The position numbers and the translations under genes are program-made. The notes beneath the pieces were generated by a model. That model ran no database searches. It was not told the DNA's origin and saw only the letters and a program-made list of their open reading frames with translations. 64,000 nucleotides of DNA from CS4-C045 sp963844115. GTDB lineage: Bacteria > Planctomycetota > Planctomycetia > Pirellulales > UBA7805. The stretch spans positions 1-64,000 of the forward strand of contig CAWJNN010000023.1 of the NCBI GenBank assembly GCA_963844115.1. The letters are read 5' to 3'. This document shows, piece by piece, positions 46,134 through 53,980 of this stretch (position 1 is its first letter; every line of letters starts with the position of its first letter).

Positions 46134-46890
46134 AAGCGTTTGGGAAGACTTGGGAAGACAATGCGCAATTTATGTTGCCACCTAAGGATACGCCCCATGC
46201 TACTGGTGTGTTCGCGAGCCGGCAACGGTCGCGTTTACGTGTTGACAGCAACCAGTATTCGCTGCAGATCGGCAGAAGATGTTGTGAATTGGAACAAGAC
46301 TTGCTGGGCGTCGATACGCCTCACCGCGTCGTCGTCGGGGCAGCGTGTCGATTCGTCAGAAATCGGCTGAAATTAAGCAGCACTGGACTGTTGCGTGTCG
46401 GCTGCTTAAAATCGCTTAGACCTTCGAATGATCTCACATGGCTTCGTAGGTTCAGGCGAAATGGGGTGAGGAAAGCACGAAGCCACCCGCCTGGTCATTG
46501 CTACGGACCGTCGTTCCATTTTCGCCTGACTAACCAGGTAACTGAATCGTAATCTTTTACCAAATTTGGGGAGCAACCGAACTCGCCAGTTATCAGTGGT
46601 ACAATTTCCTGGTTCAAGGCGCAATTCTGCGTTGACGACCAGAGATTGCCAGTCCGCTGGTGCATCATAACGCTTCGCGGGGGACGAATAGCGAATGCTT
46701 GTCACCGCGAGTAGGCGTTCGAAGACCTAGATTCTCTAGACGTTGCGGCTCGGTAACACCGAGCAATTTGCGATAAGCAGTCGTCATATCGAGTGGATGG
46801 ATCCCGAAGAAAACGCTCAACAGTAAGCTCAACAGTAAGCTCAACAGTAAGCTCAACAGTAAGCTCAACAGTAATACGAGGAGAAATTCT
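46134..46890. other. Leader/intergenic region of rpoD, no gene seen
   Basis: 757 bp between the divergent zinc-ribbon gene and rpoD. No frame on either strand is convincing; one plus-strand frame (46,172-46,552) lacks any domain or ribosome site. The region must contain the rpoD promoter(s) and a long 5' leader. The last 75 bp hold five 12-bp tandem repeats, described separately. Confidence 0.55.
46815..46874 (+). repeat. Five 12-bp tandem repeats upstream of rpoD
   Basis: Exact unit gctcaacagtaa occurs five times head to tail, ending 16 bases before the TTG start of rpoD. Only the GAGGAG ribosome site lies between. Because 12 is a multiple of three, every unit keeps the same stop codon (taa) in one frame. 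The repeat lies in the mRNA leader and could vary in number between strains. Confidence 0.9.
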
Positions 46891-48456
46891 TTGTACCATA
46901 CGCTTTTGGAAGAACTGCCCGCGGAAACTGAAACCGATGGCGAGACAATCACGCTACCGCAGAACGAGGCGGAGACCTTTGAAGTCCCGGCGAACGAGGA
47001 TGAGCTGGAAGAGGAACCAAAATTAGTCGAGGAGGACATCGCCGTTGATGAGACCGGCCCGTTGGTGGAGACGGAGGCTGAATCCTGGTCAGACGATCCA
47101 GTTCGCATGTACCTGACCCAGATGGGTGAAATTCCCCTTCTGACGCGTAAGGAAGAGATCGATCTGGCCAAAGAGATCGAAATGACGCGAGCGGAATTCC
47201 GCCGTGGTCTGCTGGAATGCGATTATGTGATTCGGATGGCGTTTAACGTGTTGCGACGCGTGCACACGGGGGAACTTCCTTTTGATCGCACCGTCCAGGT
47301 TTCCGTCACCGACCGGTTGGAAAAGGACCAGATTCTGGGCCGTCTTCCCCATAACTTAAACTCTTTGGAAGTCCTGCTGCGACAGAATCGAAACGACTTT
47401 CGCGTCGCCAATAGCCGTTCGCAAAAAACCTCCGCACGTCGCGACGCCTGGAAAGCACTCGGCCGTCGCCGTCGCCGTGCCGTTCGTCTGGTCGAAGAAC
47501 TTGGCCTGCGAACCCAGCGAATCGAGCCGATGATCTTTACGCTGGAAGACTACAGCAATCGGATTGACGAACTGAAAGCAAAAATGAAGTCGCATAAGCG
47601 CTCGCGCCGTGTCGAGAACGACGAAATCAAGAAGGTCCGATCCGAATACCGCAACATTCTGTGGGCATTGCAGGAGACATCCGTCAGTCTCAGAAACCGC
47701 ATCGCTCGACTCAGGGTCGTTTACGCTCGGTATCAGAAGTCGAAACGTGGTTTGTCCGAAGGGAACCTGCGACTGGTCGTATCGATTGCCAAGAAGTACC
47801 GTAATCGCGGGCTGAGTTTTCTGGATTTGATCCAGGAAGGGAACGCCGGTCTGATGCGGGCGGTTGACAAATTTGAATATCGACGCGGTTTTAAGTTCTG
47901 CACCTACGCAACCTGGTGGATTCGCCAGGCGATTACGCGAGCGGTTGCCGACCAGAGCCGCACGATTCGGATCCCGGTCCACATGGTCGAAACCATGTCC
48001 CGCGTCCGTAATGTTGCCCGGCAGCTGCAGCAGGAACTGGGACGCGAGCCGACGATCGAAGAAACGGCACGAAAAGCGGAGACGACCGTCGACGAGACGC
48101 GGCGCGTTTTGGCGATGAGCCGCTATCCGATCAGCCTCGATCGACCGGTTGGCAACAGCGAAGATAGCCACTTCGGTGACTTGCTTCCGGATTCGGCCGC
48201 CGACAGCCCCGCCACCGGCGCCTCGCAAGAGATGTTACGTAGTCGGATCGCGAGCGTCTTAAAGACGCTTAGCTACCGTGAACGCGAGATCATCAAGCTG
48301 CGTTACGGATTGGGTGACGGCTATAGTTACACGTTGGAAGAAGTGGGACACATCTTCAAAGTCACCCGCGAACGTATCCGCCAGATCGAAGCCAAGGCGG
48401 TACGTAAACTGCAACAACCAAGCCGTAGCCAGGAACTGCGAGGATTTATGGTCTAG
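46891..48456 (+). CDS. rpoD: Primary RNA polymerase sigma factor (RpoD/SigA)
   Basis: Housekeeping sigma-70 factor, 521 residues. TTG start with GAGGAG at proper spacing. Residues 1-65 are very acidic. Region 1.2 lies at ~66-100 (D-P-V-R-M-Y-L-T-Q-M-G). About 180 residues of basic, partly coiled-coil linker (100-280) follow, where other sigma factors have a non-conserved region. Region 2 starts at ~290 (N-L-R-L-V-V-S-I-A-K-K-Y) with the -10 recognition helix Y-A-T-W-W-I-R-Q-A-I. Region 4 ends with E-V-G-x-x-F-x-V-T-R-E-R-I-R-Q-I-E-A-K-A. Unusual repeats lie both before and after the gene. Confidence 0.95.
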   Translation: MYHTLLEELPAETETDGETITLPQNEAETFEVPANEDELEEEPKLVEEDIAVDETGPLVETEAESWSDDPVRMYLTQMGEIPLLTRKEEIDLAKEIEMTRAEFRRGLLECDYVIRMAFNVLRRVHTGELPFDRTVQVSVTDRLEKDQILGRLPHNLNSLEVLLRQNRNDFRVANSRSQKTSARRDAWKALGRRRRRAVRLVEELGLRTQRIEPMIFTLEDYSNRIDELKAKMKSHKRSRRVENDEIKKVRSEYRNILWALQETSVSLRNRIARLRVVYARYQKSKRGLSEGNLRLVVSIAKKYRNRGLSFLDLIQEGNAGLMRAVDKFEYRRGFKFCTYATWWIRQAITRAVADQSRTIRIPVHMVETMSRVRNVARQLQQELGREPTIEETARKAETTVDETRRVLAMSRYPISLDRPVGNSEDSHFGDLLPDSAADSPATGASQEMLRSRIASVLKTLSYREREIIKLRYGLGDGYSYTLEEVGHIFKVTRERIRQIEAKAVRKLQQPSRSQELRGFMV

Positions 48457-48458
48457 CA

Positions 48459-48570
48459 GTGACAGGTATCACGGTCGAATGGTGACCGGCATCACGGCCG
48501 AATGGTGACAGGCATCACGGCCGAATGGTGACAGGCATCACGGCCGAATGGTGACAGGCATCACGGTTGG
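48459..48570 (+). repeat. Five 23-bp repeats between rpoD stop and its terminator
   Basis: Unit gtgacaggcatcacggccgaatg starts at 48459, 48482, 48505, 48528 and 48551, the first and last diverged. Each unit contains a small inverse pair (gtga ... tcac), so the 3' untranslated region can form a row of tiny hairpins. There are no unique spacers, so this is not CRISPR. Confidence 0.88.
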
Positions 48571-48587
48571 TTGATCAATCCATCGAG

Positions 48588-48626
48588 AAGGCGGGACGCA
48601 ACGTCAGCTTTGTGTCCCGCCTTTTT
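48588..48626 (+). terminator. Rho-independent terminator of rpoD
   Basis: Perfect 10-base arms aaggcgggac (48588-48597) and gtcccgcctt (48614-48623) around a 16-base loop, followed by a T-run (48622-48626). It lies about 130 bp after the rpoD stop, beyond the 23-bp repeats, and separates rpoD from the riboswitch. Confidence 0.9.
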
Positions 48627-48680
48627 CTGCGCCGCCCCTGGACATCGGCGAAACGAAGGTTTATCCTTCCCTCTAACAGT

Positions 48681-48885
48681 GTGCTGGTGTTCCGTTCGCA
48701 ACAGATATCCGCGAACGGAAAATAGGGAACTCCGGTGAAAAACCGGGACGGCCCCGCCGCTGTAACCAGGCGTAATGAAGACCGCCGATTCTTTCTGCCA
48801 TTGTCGCGAAGCGAGAAGAAACTTCTCGCGCCGGCGACGAGAAGGCGAGCGGTTCGAGTCTGGGAGTCAGAAGACCTACCAGCGC
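48681..48885 (+). promoter_or_regulatory. Cobalamin (B12) riboswitch
   Basis: The conserved core is present in order. Closing stem P1 pairs gtgctggt (48681-48688) with accagcgc (48878-48885). A gggaactccggtgaaaaaccggg arm begins near 48,725. The B12 box, ggccccgccgctgtaa, spans about 48,750-48,764. A variable stem follows (gcgagaag/cttctcgc near 48,810-48,830), then gggagtcagaagacctacc closes the core. This is the standard adenosylcobalamin/cobalamin element that turns expression off when B12 is plentiful. The next gene on the same strand is a DUF1559 protein 200 bp downstream, then a DUF4465-like PEP-CTERM gene; no classical B12 gene follows. Confidence 0.93.
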
Positions 48886-49089
48886 AATGACGAGCGACGA
48901 GCTGCGAGGGACAGCCGTCACACGTGATAGCCAGTTTCCAAGGAAACGCTAATCGGCCTCTTTCGCGGTTGGTACCACGAGGTACGTCCTCACACGTACG
49001 GCGATGCGCGTACGTCAAAGTGCGTACGGCGATGCCTGCTGGTCGCTCTGTGCCCCGACCATCTGCGGAGGCTATTGGGATGTTGAAAC

Positions 49090-49920
49090 ATGGATCGACG
49101 CTCGGCTTCGCGGCGGCGCATTGCTTTTACGCTAGTCGAACTTCTGGTGGTCATCGCGATTATCGGCCTGCTGGTCGCGACGCTTCTTCCCGCCGTGCAG
49201 TCCGTACGCGAAAGCGCGCGGCAGGCTCAATGCAAGAACAACCTCCGCCAGATCGGCATCGCACTGCTTAGCTACCACGAGATGCGTGGTCGTTTTCCGG
49301 CGGGATGCCAGAATACGACACGGCATCCAGTGTTCGGCTACGTGGTGTGGCCCCCTGCCCCGCCCTACGGTGAATACGCCTGGTCGGCGTTCCTGCTTCC
49401 TTACCTGGAGCAAGAAGCGATCTACCAACAACTTGACTTCAGCGAGACTTTCGATGCCGCGGCCAACGAGGTGCCTGCGGGACGTGCGATTCCCGTTTAT
49501 CTCTGTCCCAGTACGGTACGAAGAGCGCTACCCGCTGGCCAGATCGACTACGGCGGTCTGACCGGTGAACAGATTACGCAGCCTGGTTCTCCGAACCTCT
49601 CTGCCGGCCTGTTGATCTACGACCAGCCATTCGCAATCCGACAAATCGAAGACGGCGCGTCCCGCACACTGATGGTCGCAGAGGATACACGAGGGCCTGA
49701 CAAGCGTTGGGTGCACGGACGCAACATTTTCGCGCAGATGTGGGGAATCAATGATCCGGCCGGCGACGGCGATAACGAAATCCGTAGCGATCATAGCGGT
49801 GGCGCTTTGGGGCTGTTTGCGGACGGCCACGTGCTGCTGCTGGCCGATCAAATCGAACTGCCCGTGCTGGCCGGCCTGATCACGCGTGCCGGCGGGGAGA
49901 GTGCAGCGGTGCCGTATTAG
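49090..49920 (+). CDS. DUF1559 prepilin-like protein under B12 riboswitch
   Basis: 276-residue protein with a type IV prepilin/pseudopilin N-terminus (F-T-L-V-E-L-L-V-V-I-A-I-I-G-L-L-V-A-T-L-L-P-A-V-Q) after a short basic leader, which a prepilin peptidase would cut before the Phe. The rest is the DUF1559 domain with C-K-N-N-L-R-Q-I-G-I-A-L, and the C-terminal H-S-G-G-A-x-G-L-F-A-D-G-H-V motif that corresponds to the H-x9-D-G signature of planctomycete members. These are abundant in planctomycetes, with unknown function. A GGAGG lies better placed for an ATG at 49080 in another frame, so the exact start is slightly uncertain. It is the first gene after the cobalamin riboswitch. Confidence 0.9.
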   Translation: MDRRSASRRRIAFTLVELLVVIAIIGLLVATLLPAVQSVRESARQAQCKNNLRQIGIALLSYHEMRGRFPAGCQNTTRHPVFGYVVWPPAPPYGEYAWSAFLLPYLEQEAIYQQLDFSETFDAAANEVPAGRAIPVYLCPSTVRRALPAGQIDYGGLTGEQITQPGSPNLSAGLLIYDQPFAIRQIEDGASRTLMVAEDTRGPDKRWVHGRNIFAQMWGINDPAGDGDNEIRSDHSGGALGLFADGHVLLLADQIELPVLAGLITRAGGESAAVPY

Positions 49921-50028
49921 AAGCGATGTCAATGCAGCCAGGGCGAGGCGTGCTTCGTCCTCCCGAAATCAAGTTTTGAGATGCCCTGGCTTTGTTGAAA
50001 CTAACAGAAAATCAATTGAGGAGCTCCA

Positions 50029-50907
50029 ATGTATCGAAAACAAATCTATCGGGCGCAGCTGTCGCTCTTTTGCCTGCTCCTACTGGTGCTCGGCACAGTC
50101 GCACCCCTAACCGCGAGAACGATCGATTTCGAGGATATTTCGCTCAGGCCAATGTCGTTCGACAATGGCCATCCGGACGGAGAAGGCGTCTCGGTACGCG
50201 GTAGTATTCTCGATGGAGGTACCTATTCTGGAACGCATTCATCGGGCGGCGCCTCTCTCAATTTTAACGGCGGTTTCGACAGTTTCTTTTTTTGGGGAGG
50301 TTGGGCTGTTTCGAATATGACCGACAACACGACGGCCGGATTTTTAAATCAGTACAGTGCGTTCAACAGCGCCTTTCCTGGAGCTGGGTCGGGGGGATCG
50401 GCAAATTATGGCGTGGCCTTTAACAGCGGGCCGGAAGTACCTTCAATCGTTTTGCCGGCGGGTTTCTCGCCGCTCAGTATCGATCTCAATAACACTACCT
50501 ATTCCGCCTTGTCGATGCTGAACGGTGACGCATTCGCTTTCCCGTTCGGAGGGCCCGCTCCGAGAAATGAACCGGATCAACTTACGGCGACCATTACCGG
50601 CAATAACGGTGCGGGAAGTATCGACTTCTTGCTGGCCGATTATAGTTTTGCCGACAACGCGCAGGACTATGTCGTCGATCAGTGGACGACGGTCGACATC
50701 AGCAGCCTGGCGGGCGCGACGGAACTGTCGTTCAGCGTGAAGACCACCGATATCGGTGATTTTGGACCGAATACGCCGCTGTATTTTGCGGTGGACAATC
50801 TGGTCGTTTCGATTCCCGAGCCGACGACCGCTACCCTACTGTTGTCGGCGATGTTGGCTCTGCTGGGCGGCTCCTTCCAACGCCGTCTCGTGCGACGGGA
50901 CCGTTAA
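50029..50907 (+). CDS. PEP-CTERM protein with DUF4465-like domain, second gene after B12 riboswitch
   Basis: 292 residues, GAGGAGC before the ATG, signal peptide to about residue 30. The body matches the DUF4465 pattern: F-E-D-I-S-L, G-G-A-S-L-N-F, W-G-G-W-A-V-S-N-M-T-D-N-T-T-A-G-F-L-N-Q-Y-S, G-S-A-N-Y-G-V-A, N-N-T-T-Y-S-A-L-S-M-L-N-G-D-A-F-A, D-F-x-L-A-D-Y-x-F-A-D-N-A-Q-D-Y and a late T-P-x-Y-F-A-V-D-N-L. The C-terminus is a PEP-CTERM signal (I-P-E-P-T-T, hydrophobic helix, R-R-L-V-R-R). As I recall, related domains in Bacteroidetes lie in B12-uptake loci and include a surface B12 binder (BtuH); this needs checking. About 108 bp after the DUF1559 gene on the same strand, so probably under the same riboswitch. 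Confidence 0.82.
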   Translation: MYRKQIYRAQLSLFCLLLLVLGTVAPLTARTIDFEDISLRPMSFDNGHPDGEGVSVRGSILDGGTYSGTHSSGGASLNFNGGFDSFFFWGGWAVSNMTDNTTAGFLNQYSAFNSAFPGAGSGGSANYGVAFNSGPEVPSIVLPAGFSPLSIDLNNTTYSALSMLNGDAFAFPFGGPAPRNEPDQLTATITGNNGAGSIDFLLADYSFADNAQDYVVDQWTTVDISSLAGATELSFSVKTTDIGDFGPNTPLYFAVDNLVVSIPEPTTATLLLSAMLALLGGSFQRRLVRRDR

Positions 50908-51099
50908 GAGTGCGGCTAAGCCCCTAACGTGACGTCGGACGATCTCCGGCCAACGTCCACGCCGGATTCCAGCGATTTCAAAACAGTGATTTCAAAACAC
51001 CGTGTTGATGCTGTATCCTGGACGATGTCCCGATTAATCGATCGCCGCACACGACGGATGATTCCCATTCGACGAAATTCGTTTGTTGAGGACCGTATT

Positions 51100-51876
51100 A
51101 TGTTCCATCAAGATGCCAATCTGTCGCCCGTTCACCAGCACAATCGCCGTGGCTGGGACGCGATTGCCCGTGGGAAACGCCGATTTGGTCAGCCGGTACG
51201 GTCACGGGAGTTCGACGACGCGCTGCGAGCGATCCAAGGCGATCCGTGGTTCGAAGGCCGATTGCCGGCGGCGCGACTCTTGTGCCTGGGAAGCGGCGGA
51301 GGCCGGCAGAGCGCACTCTACGCGGCGGCCGGCGCGACGGTGACCGTCGTTGACATCAGCGATGAAATGCTTGCCCTCGATCGCGAGATGGCACAGCTGC
51401 GGCGCTTGGACGTGCGGGCTGTGCAGGGTTCGATGGACGCCATGCCGGCGTTGGATTCATCGTCCTTTGACATGGTCGTCCAACCGGTCAGCACTTGTTA
51501 CGTACCCGATCTGCCCGCCGTCTATGCCGAAGTCGCCAGGGTACTCGTTTCGGGTGGATTGTATATCAGCCAACACAAACAGCCGGCAAGCTTACAGTGC
51601 GTGAAGGATCCGTCGGCCGAAGGTTATGTGTTAAGCGAACCGTACTATCGAACAGGTCCCCTGCCGCCCGTTGTGCATAGCCAGCATCGCGAAGAAGGGA
51701 CGTTCGAATTCCTGCACCGCTGGGAAGCGTTAATCGGCGGTCTGTGCCGCTCGGGCTTCGTTGTGGAAGATCTTAGCGAGCCGGCGCACGGTAAGGCGGA
51801 TGCGCCGCGAGGCACATTTGCACACCGCAGCAATGTCCTGCCGCCCTATGTTCGTATGAAGGCCCGCAGACGGTAG
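51100..51876 (+). CDS. SAM-dependent methyltransferase (class I)
   Basis: About 258 residues from M-F-H-Q-D (GAGGA eight bases upstream; the longer in-frame start at 50929 has no support). L-L-C-L-G-S-G-G-G-R-Q-S near residue 62 is motif I, V-T-V-V-D-I-S-D-E-M-L near 82 is motif II, and F-D-M-V-V-Q-P-V-S near 120 and V-L-V-S-G-G-L near 148 follow the Methyltransf_11 fold. Soluble. The substrate is unknown. The gap of ~190 bp to the preceding gene leaves it open whether it belongs to the B12-regulated unit. Confidence 0.82.
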   Translation: MFHQDANLSPVHQHNRRGWDAIARGKRRFGQPVRSREFDDALRAIQGDPWFEGRLPAARLLCLGSGGGRQSALYAAAGATVTVVDISDEMLALDREMAQLRRLDVRAVQGSMDAMPALDSSSFDMVVQPVSTCYVPDLPAVYAEVARVLVSGGLYISQHKQPASLQCVKDPSAEGYVLSEPYYRTGPLPPVVHSQHREEGTFEFLHRWEALIGGLCRSGFVVEDLSEPAHGKADAPRGTFAHRSNVLPPYVRMKARRR

Positions 51877-52134
51877 TCGACATCGCTTGTCGACGTGCTC
51901 GTTCCTCGGGACCGTCGGGTCGAACTTGATCGGTCGGGACACCTGTACGTGTACCGTCATTCAGGCGGTCTTTCCCAGTCCAATCGCCACACGATATACT
52001 TTTTTATTGTTGCACGCTTTGTTTCCTCTTTTCCCGTAACCGCAGGACCGTTTGCCGTTACCGTTGAATCGGCAATTTTGTCGGACTTCCCAATCGGGGC
52101 TGCTTCGTTGAACGAATCGTCATTGCAGGAAATC

Positions 52135-52959
52135 ATGTGTTGTGTGGGTCATCCGGTTGCCGGATACCCCGCGCAGTACATGATGGAGAAGTGTTTTGCC
52201 GACTCCGGGCTCGATTGCCGCTACCTCACGTTGGACGTCGAGCCGGAAAAGCTGGGTGAGGCGATCCGCGGCATGCGGGCCATGGGATTCCGGGGCGCTC
52301 ATTTCACCGCACCGCACAAGGAGGCCGTGCTGGAACACGTCGAGCATCTCACGGAGGAGGCCCGCGTAGCGGGTCTGGCCAATCTGGTCTACCGGGACGA
52401 CGAAGGTGTCTACGTCGGTGCCAATACCAACGGCGAGGCGCTCTGCCAGTTGCTGGATGGCAAATTGAAATTGCCCGGAAAACATGTCGTCCTGTTAGGC
52501 GCTGGCACGGTCGCTCGTGCCGTTGCCGTTGCCCTGGCGATGGCCGGCGTTGCCGAAGTGACCATCGTCAACCGCTCGGACCAGCGGGGCCAGCAGCTGT
52601 TGGATCTATTGAACGAAAAGACCCAGGTGTCGGCGATGTTCTTCCCGTGGACCGGCGACTATGAGGTTCCCGCGGAAACGGATCTGCTGGTCAACACGAC
52701 CAGCATCGAAGCGCTCGACCCCGATGCGCGACTGGGCGTCGTGACGGATTCAATGTCTCCCCAGACGATTGTCGCCGACTTCGTTTATAATCCTCCTCGA
52801 ACCAGGTTCTTGCGAGCTGCGGCCGATCGCGGTTGTACGACCATTAACGGCCCGCAACTCTTGGTTCAGCAAGGTGTGATCGCTTTTAAGACCTGGACTG
52901 GCGTAACCGCAAATGCCGACGTGATGCGCGAGGCCCTCGAAGAATTCCTCGAGCTCTGA
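52135..52959 (+). CDS. aroE: AroE-like shikimate dehydrogenase family protein with altered active site
   Basis: 274 residues with the AroE two-domain layout: substrate domain (H-F-T-A-P-H-K near residue 62, matching N-x-T-x-P-x-K with catalytic Lys retained) and a Rossmann NADP domain (L-L-G-A-G-T-V-A-R-A-V-A near 122, V-N-R-S near 152, N-T-T-S-I near 192, D-x-V-Y-N-P-P near 222, L-L-V-Q-Q-G near 250). Two features deviate: the S-x-S shikimate-binding motif near the N-terminus is A-G-Y-P-A-Q-Y-M, and the catalytic Asp in N-T-D-G is Asn (A-N-T-N-G). It may be a planctomycete variant of AroE or a paralogue with another substrate. GGA precedes the chosen ATG. bioD follows 3 bp later. Confidence 0.75.
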   Translation: MCCVGHPVAGYPAQYMMEKCFADSGLDCRYLTLDVEPEKLGEAIRGMRAMGFRGAHFTAPHKEAVLEHVEHLTEEARVAGLANLVYRDDEGVYVGANTNGEALCQLLDGKLKLPGKHVVLLGAGTVARAVAVALAMAGVAEVTIVNRSDQRGQQLLDLLNEKTQVSAMFFPWTGDYEVPAETDLLVNTTSIEALDPDARLGVVTDSMSPQTIVADFVYNPPRTRFLRAAADRGCTTINGPQLLVQQGVIAFKTWTGVTANADVMREALEEFLEL

Positions 52960-52962
52960 ACG

Positions 52963-53658
52963 ATGCCAAGACGTCCCGAACGGGGATTGTTTATCGCCGG
53001 CACCAGTACCGAAGTAGGCAAGACGTTTGTTGCTGCGCTAATCGCCAGGTCGTTGCGGGCACAAGGCCATCGCGTTGGTGTCTACAAGCCGGTGGCAAGT
53101 GGCTGTCGGACGAATCGTGCCGTGCTGGTTTCCGACGACGCGGTGCGGCTGGCTGAGGCAGCCGATTGCCTGGACGACCTGGAAGACGTCTGCCCCCAAC
53201 GATTCGCCGCGCCACTGGCGCCCTACATCGCTGCGCGCGCCGAGGGGAAACAGATTGATGAAGACCTGCTACTGCAGGGAATTGAAGTATGGAGCGACCG
53301 CTGCGACATCGTTCTGGTCGAAGGCGCCGGTGGCCTGATGTCGCCGATCACCGATCAAGTCTATAACGCCACGTTGGCCGGTGAACTCGGTTATCCGCTG
53401 GTTATCGTGGCGCCCAATGAATTGGGGGTGATCAATCAAGCATTGCAAACATTGATTACGGCGAAAGCGGTCGGCGAAGATCTGCCCGTTGCCGCCGTAA
53501 TATTGAATAACCTCCACGAAGCTACCGACCCAAGCTGCCAGTCGAACCTGCGCGAACTGAAGTCGCACTGCTCGCCGGTCAGTGTCTACGAAGTTGCCCG
53601 CGATGCAACCGAATTATCTGGCGTCACGGACTGGTACGCGCTGGCGGGAAGTTGCTGA
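52963..53658 (+). CDS. bioD: Dethiobiotin synthetase BioD
   Basis: ATP-dependent carboxylase that closes the ureido ring of biotin. 231 residues with the P-loop G-T-S-T-E-V-G-K-T-F near residue 13, Y-K-P-V-A-S-G near 41, V-E-G-A-G-G-L-M-S-P near 120 and I-L-N-N near 186. It starts 3 bp after the AroE-like gene, so the two are translationally coupled. The DAPA-forming aminotransferase BioA is not in the window. Confidence 0.94.
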   Translation: MPRRPERGLFIAGTSTEVGKTFVAALIARSLRAQGHRVGVYKPVASGCRTNRAVLVSDDAVRLAEAADCLDDLEDVCPQRFAAPLAPYIAARAEGKQIDEDLLLQGIEVWSDRCDIVLVEGAGGLMSPITDQVYNATLAGELGYPLVIVAPNELGVINQALQTLITAKAVGEDLPVAAVILNNLHEATDPSCQSNLRELKSHCSPVSVYEVARDATELSGVTDWYALAGSC

Positions 53659-53980
53659 TAAAACCGGTCGCTGCCCACTGGCGCTTTGGTCGCGTCGGCG
53701 TGCAGCTGCGGTTCGCATTGCAGATGGTAGGCCGGAACAAGCGCCGCGCAGTTCCGGCGATTAACTGCGCCGGATTCCCGGAGCGCCGGCTCTTGTTCCG
53801 ACCTACTAGTATCTCATGTCAGTCGAAGTTGTCAGTAGTCCCGGCGCCGGGAAACCTACAAAATCGAATGACGTCCGGTACTCGAGAAACCAGATGCATG
53901 AATCCGTCGATGACCACCGGGGCTTTGGTCGCGTCGGTGTGCCGCCGCGGACCTGCGAACTCGGCGTCAGCGAACAAGGC
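53659..53980. other. Intergenic region between bioD and GH57 gene
   Basis: About 320 bp between converging genes. Bases ~53,727-53,806 hold a long imperfect inverse repeat, described separately. The remainder shows no ORF worth calling; a rightward frame from 53,816 is only the complement of the GH57 3' end. Confidence 0.55.
53727..53806. repeat. REP-like imperfect palindrome, probable terminator
   Basis: The left part reads gtaggccggaacaagcgccg and the right part ends cggctcttgttccgacctac, its near reverse complement; an inner pair gcgcagtt/aactgcgc lies around the centre. The ~80-bp element can fold into one long hairpin between the ends of bioD and the GH57 gene. I believe similar ggaacaag-type hairpins are spread through Pirellulaceae intergenic DNA, but I cannot verify that here. 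Confidence 0.6.

Noticed and set aside
48459..48570. Regular repeats after rpoD considered as a CRISPR array.
   Set aside because: Units are directly abutting with no unique spacers and no cas genes are near.
48841..48890. ggttcgagtc resembling a tRNA T-arm.
   Set aside because: It lies within the cobalamin riboswitch; no acceptor stem or anticodon arm fits.
51895..52134. N-terminal extension of the AroE-like frame by 80 codons.
   Set aside because: The extension has no family match, and an ATG with a GGA site gives the expected N-terminus.
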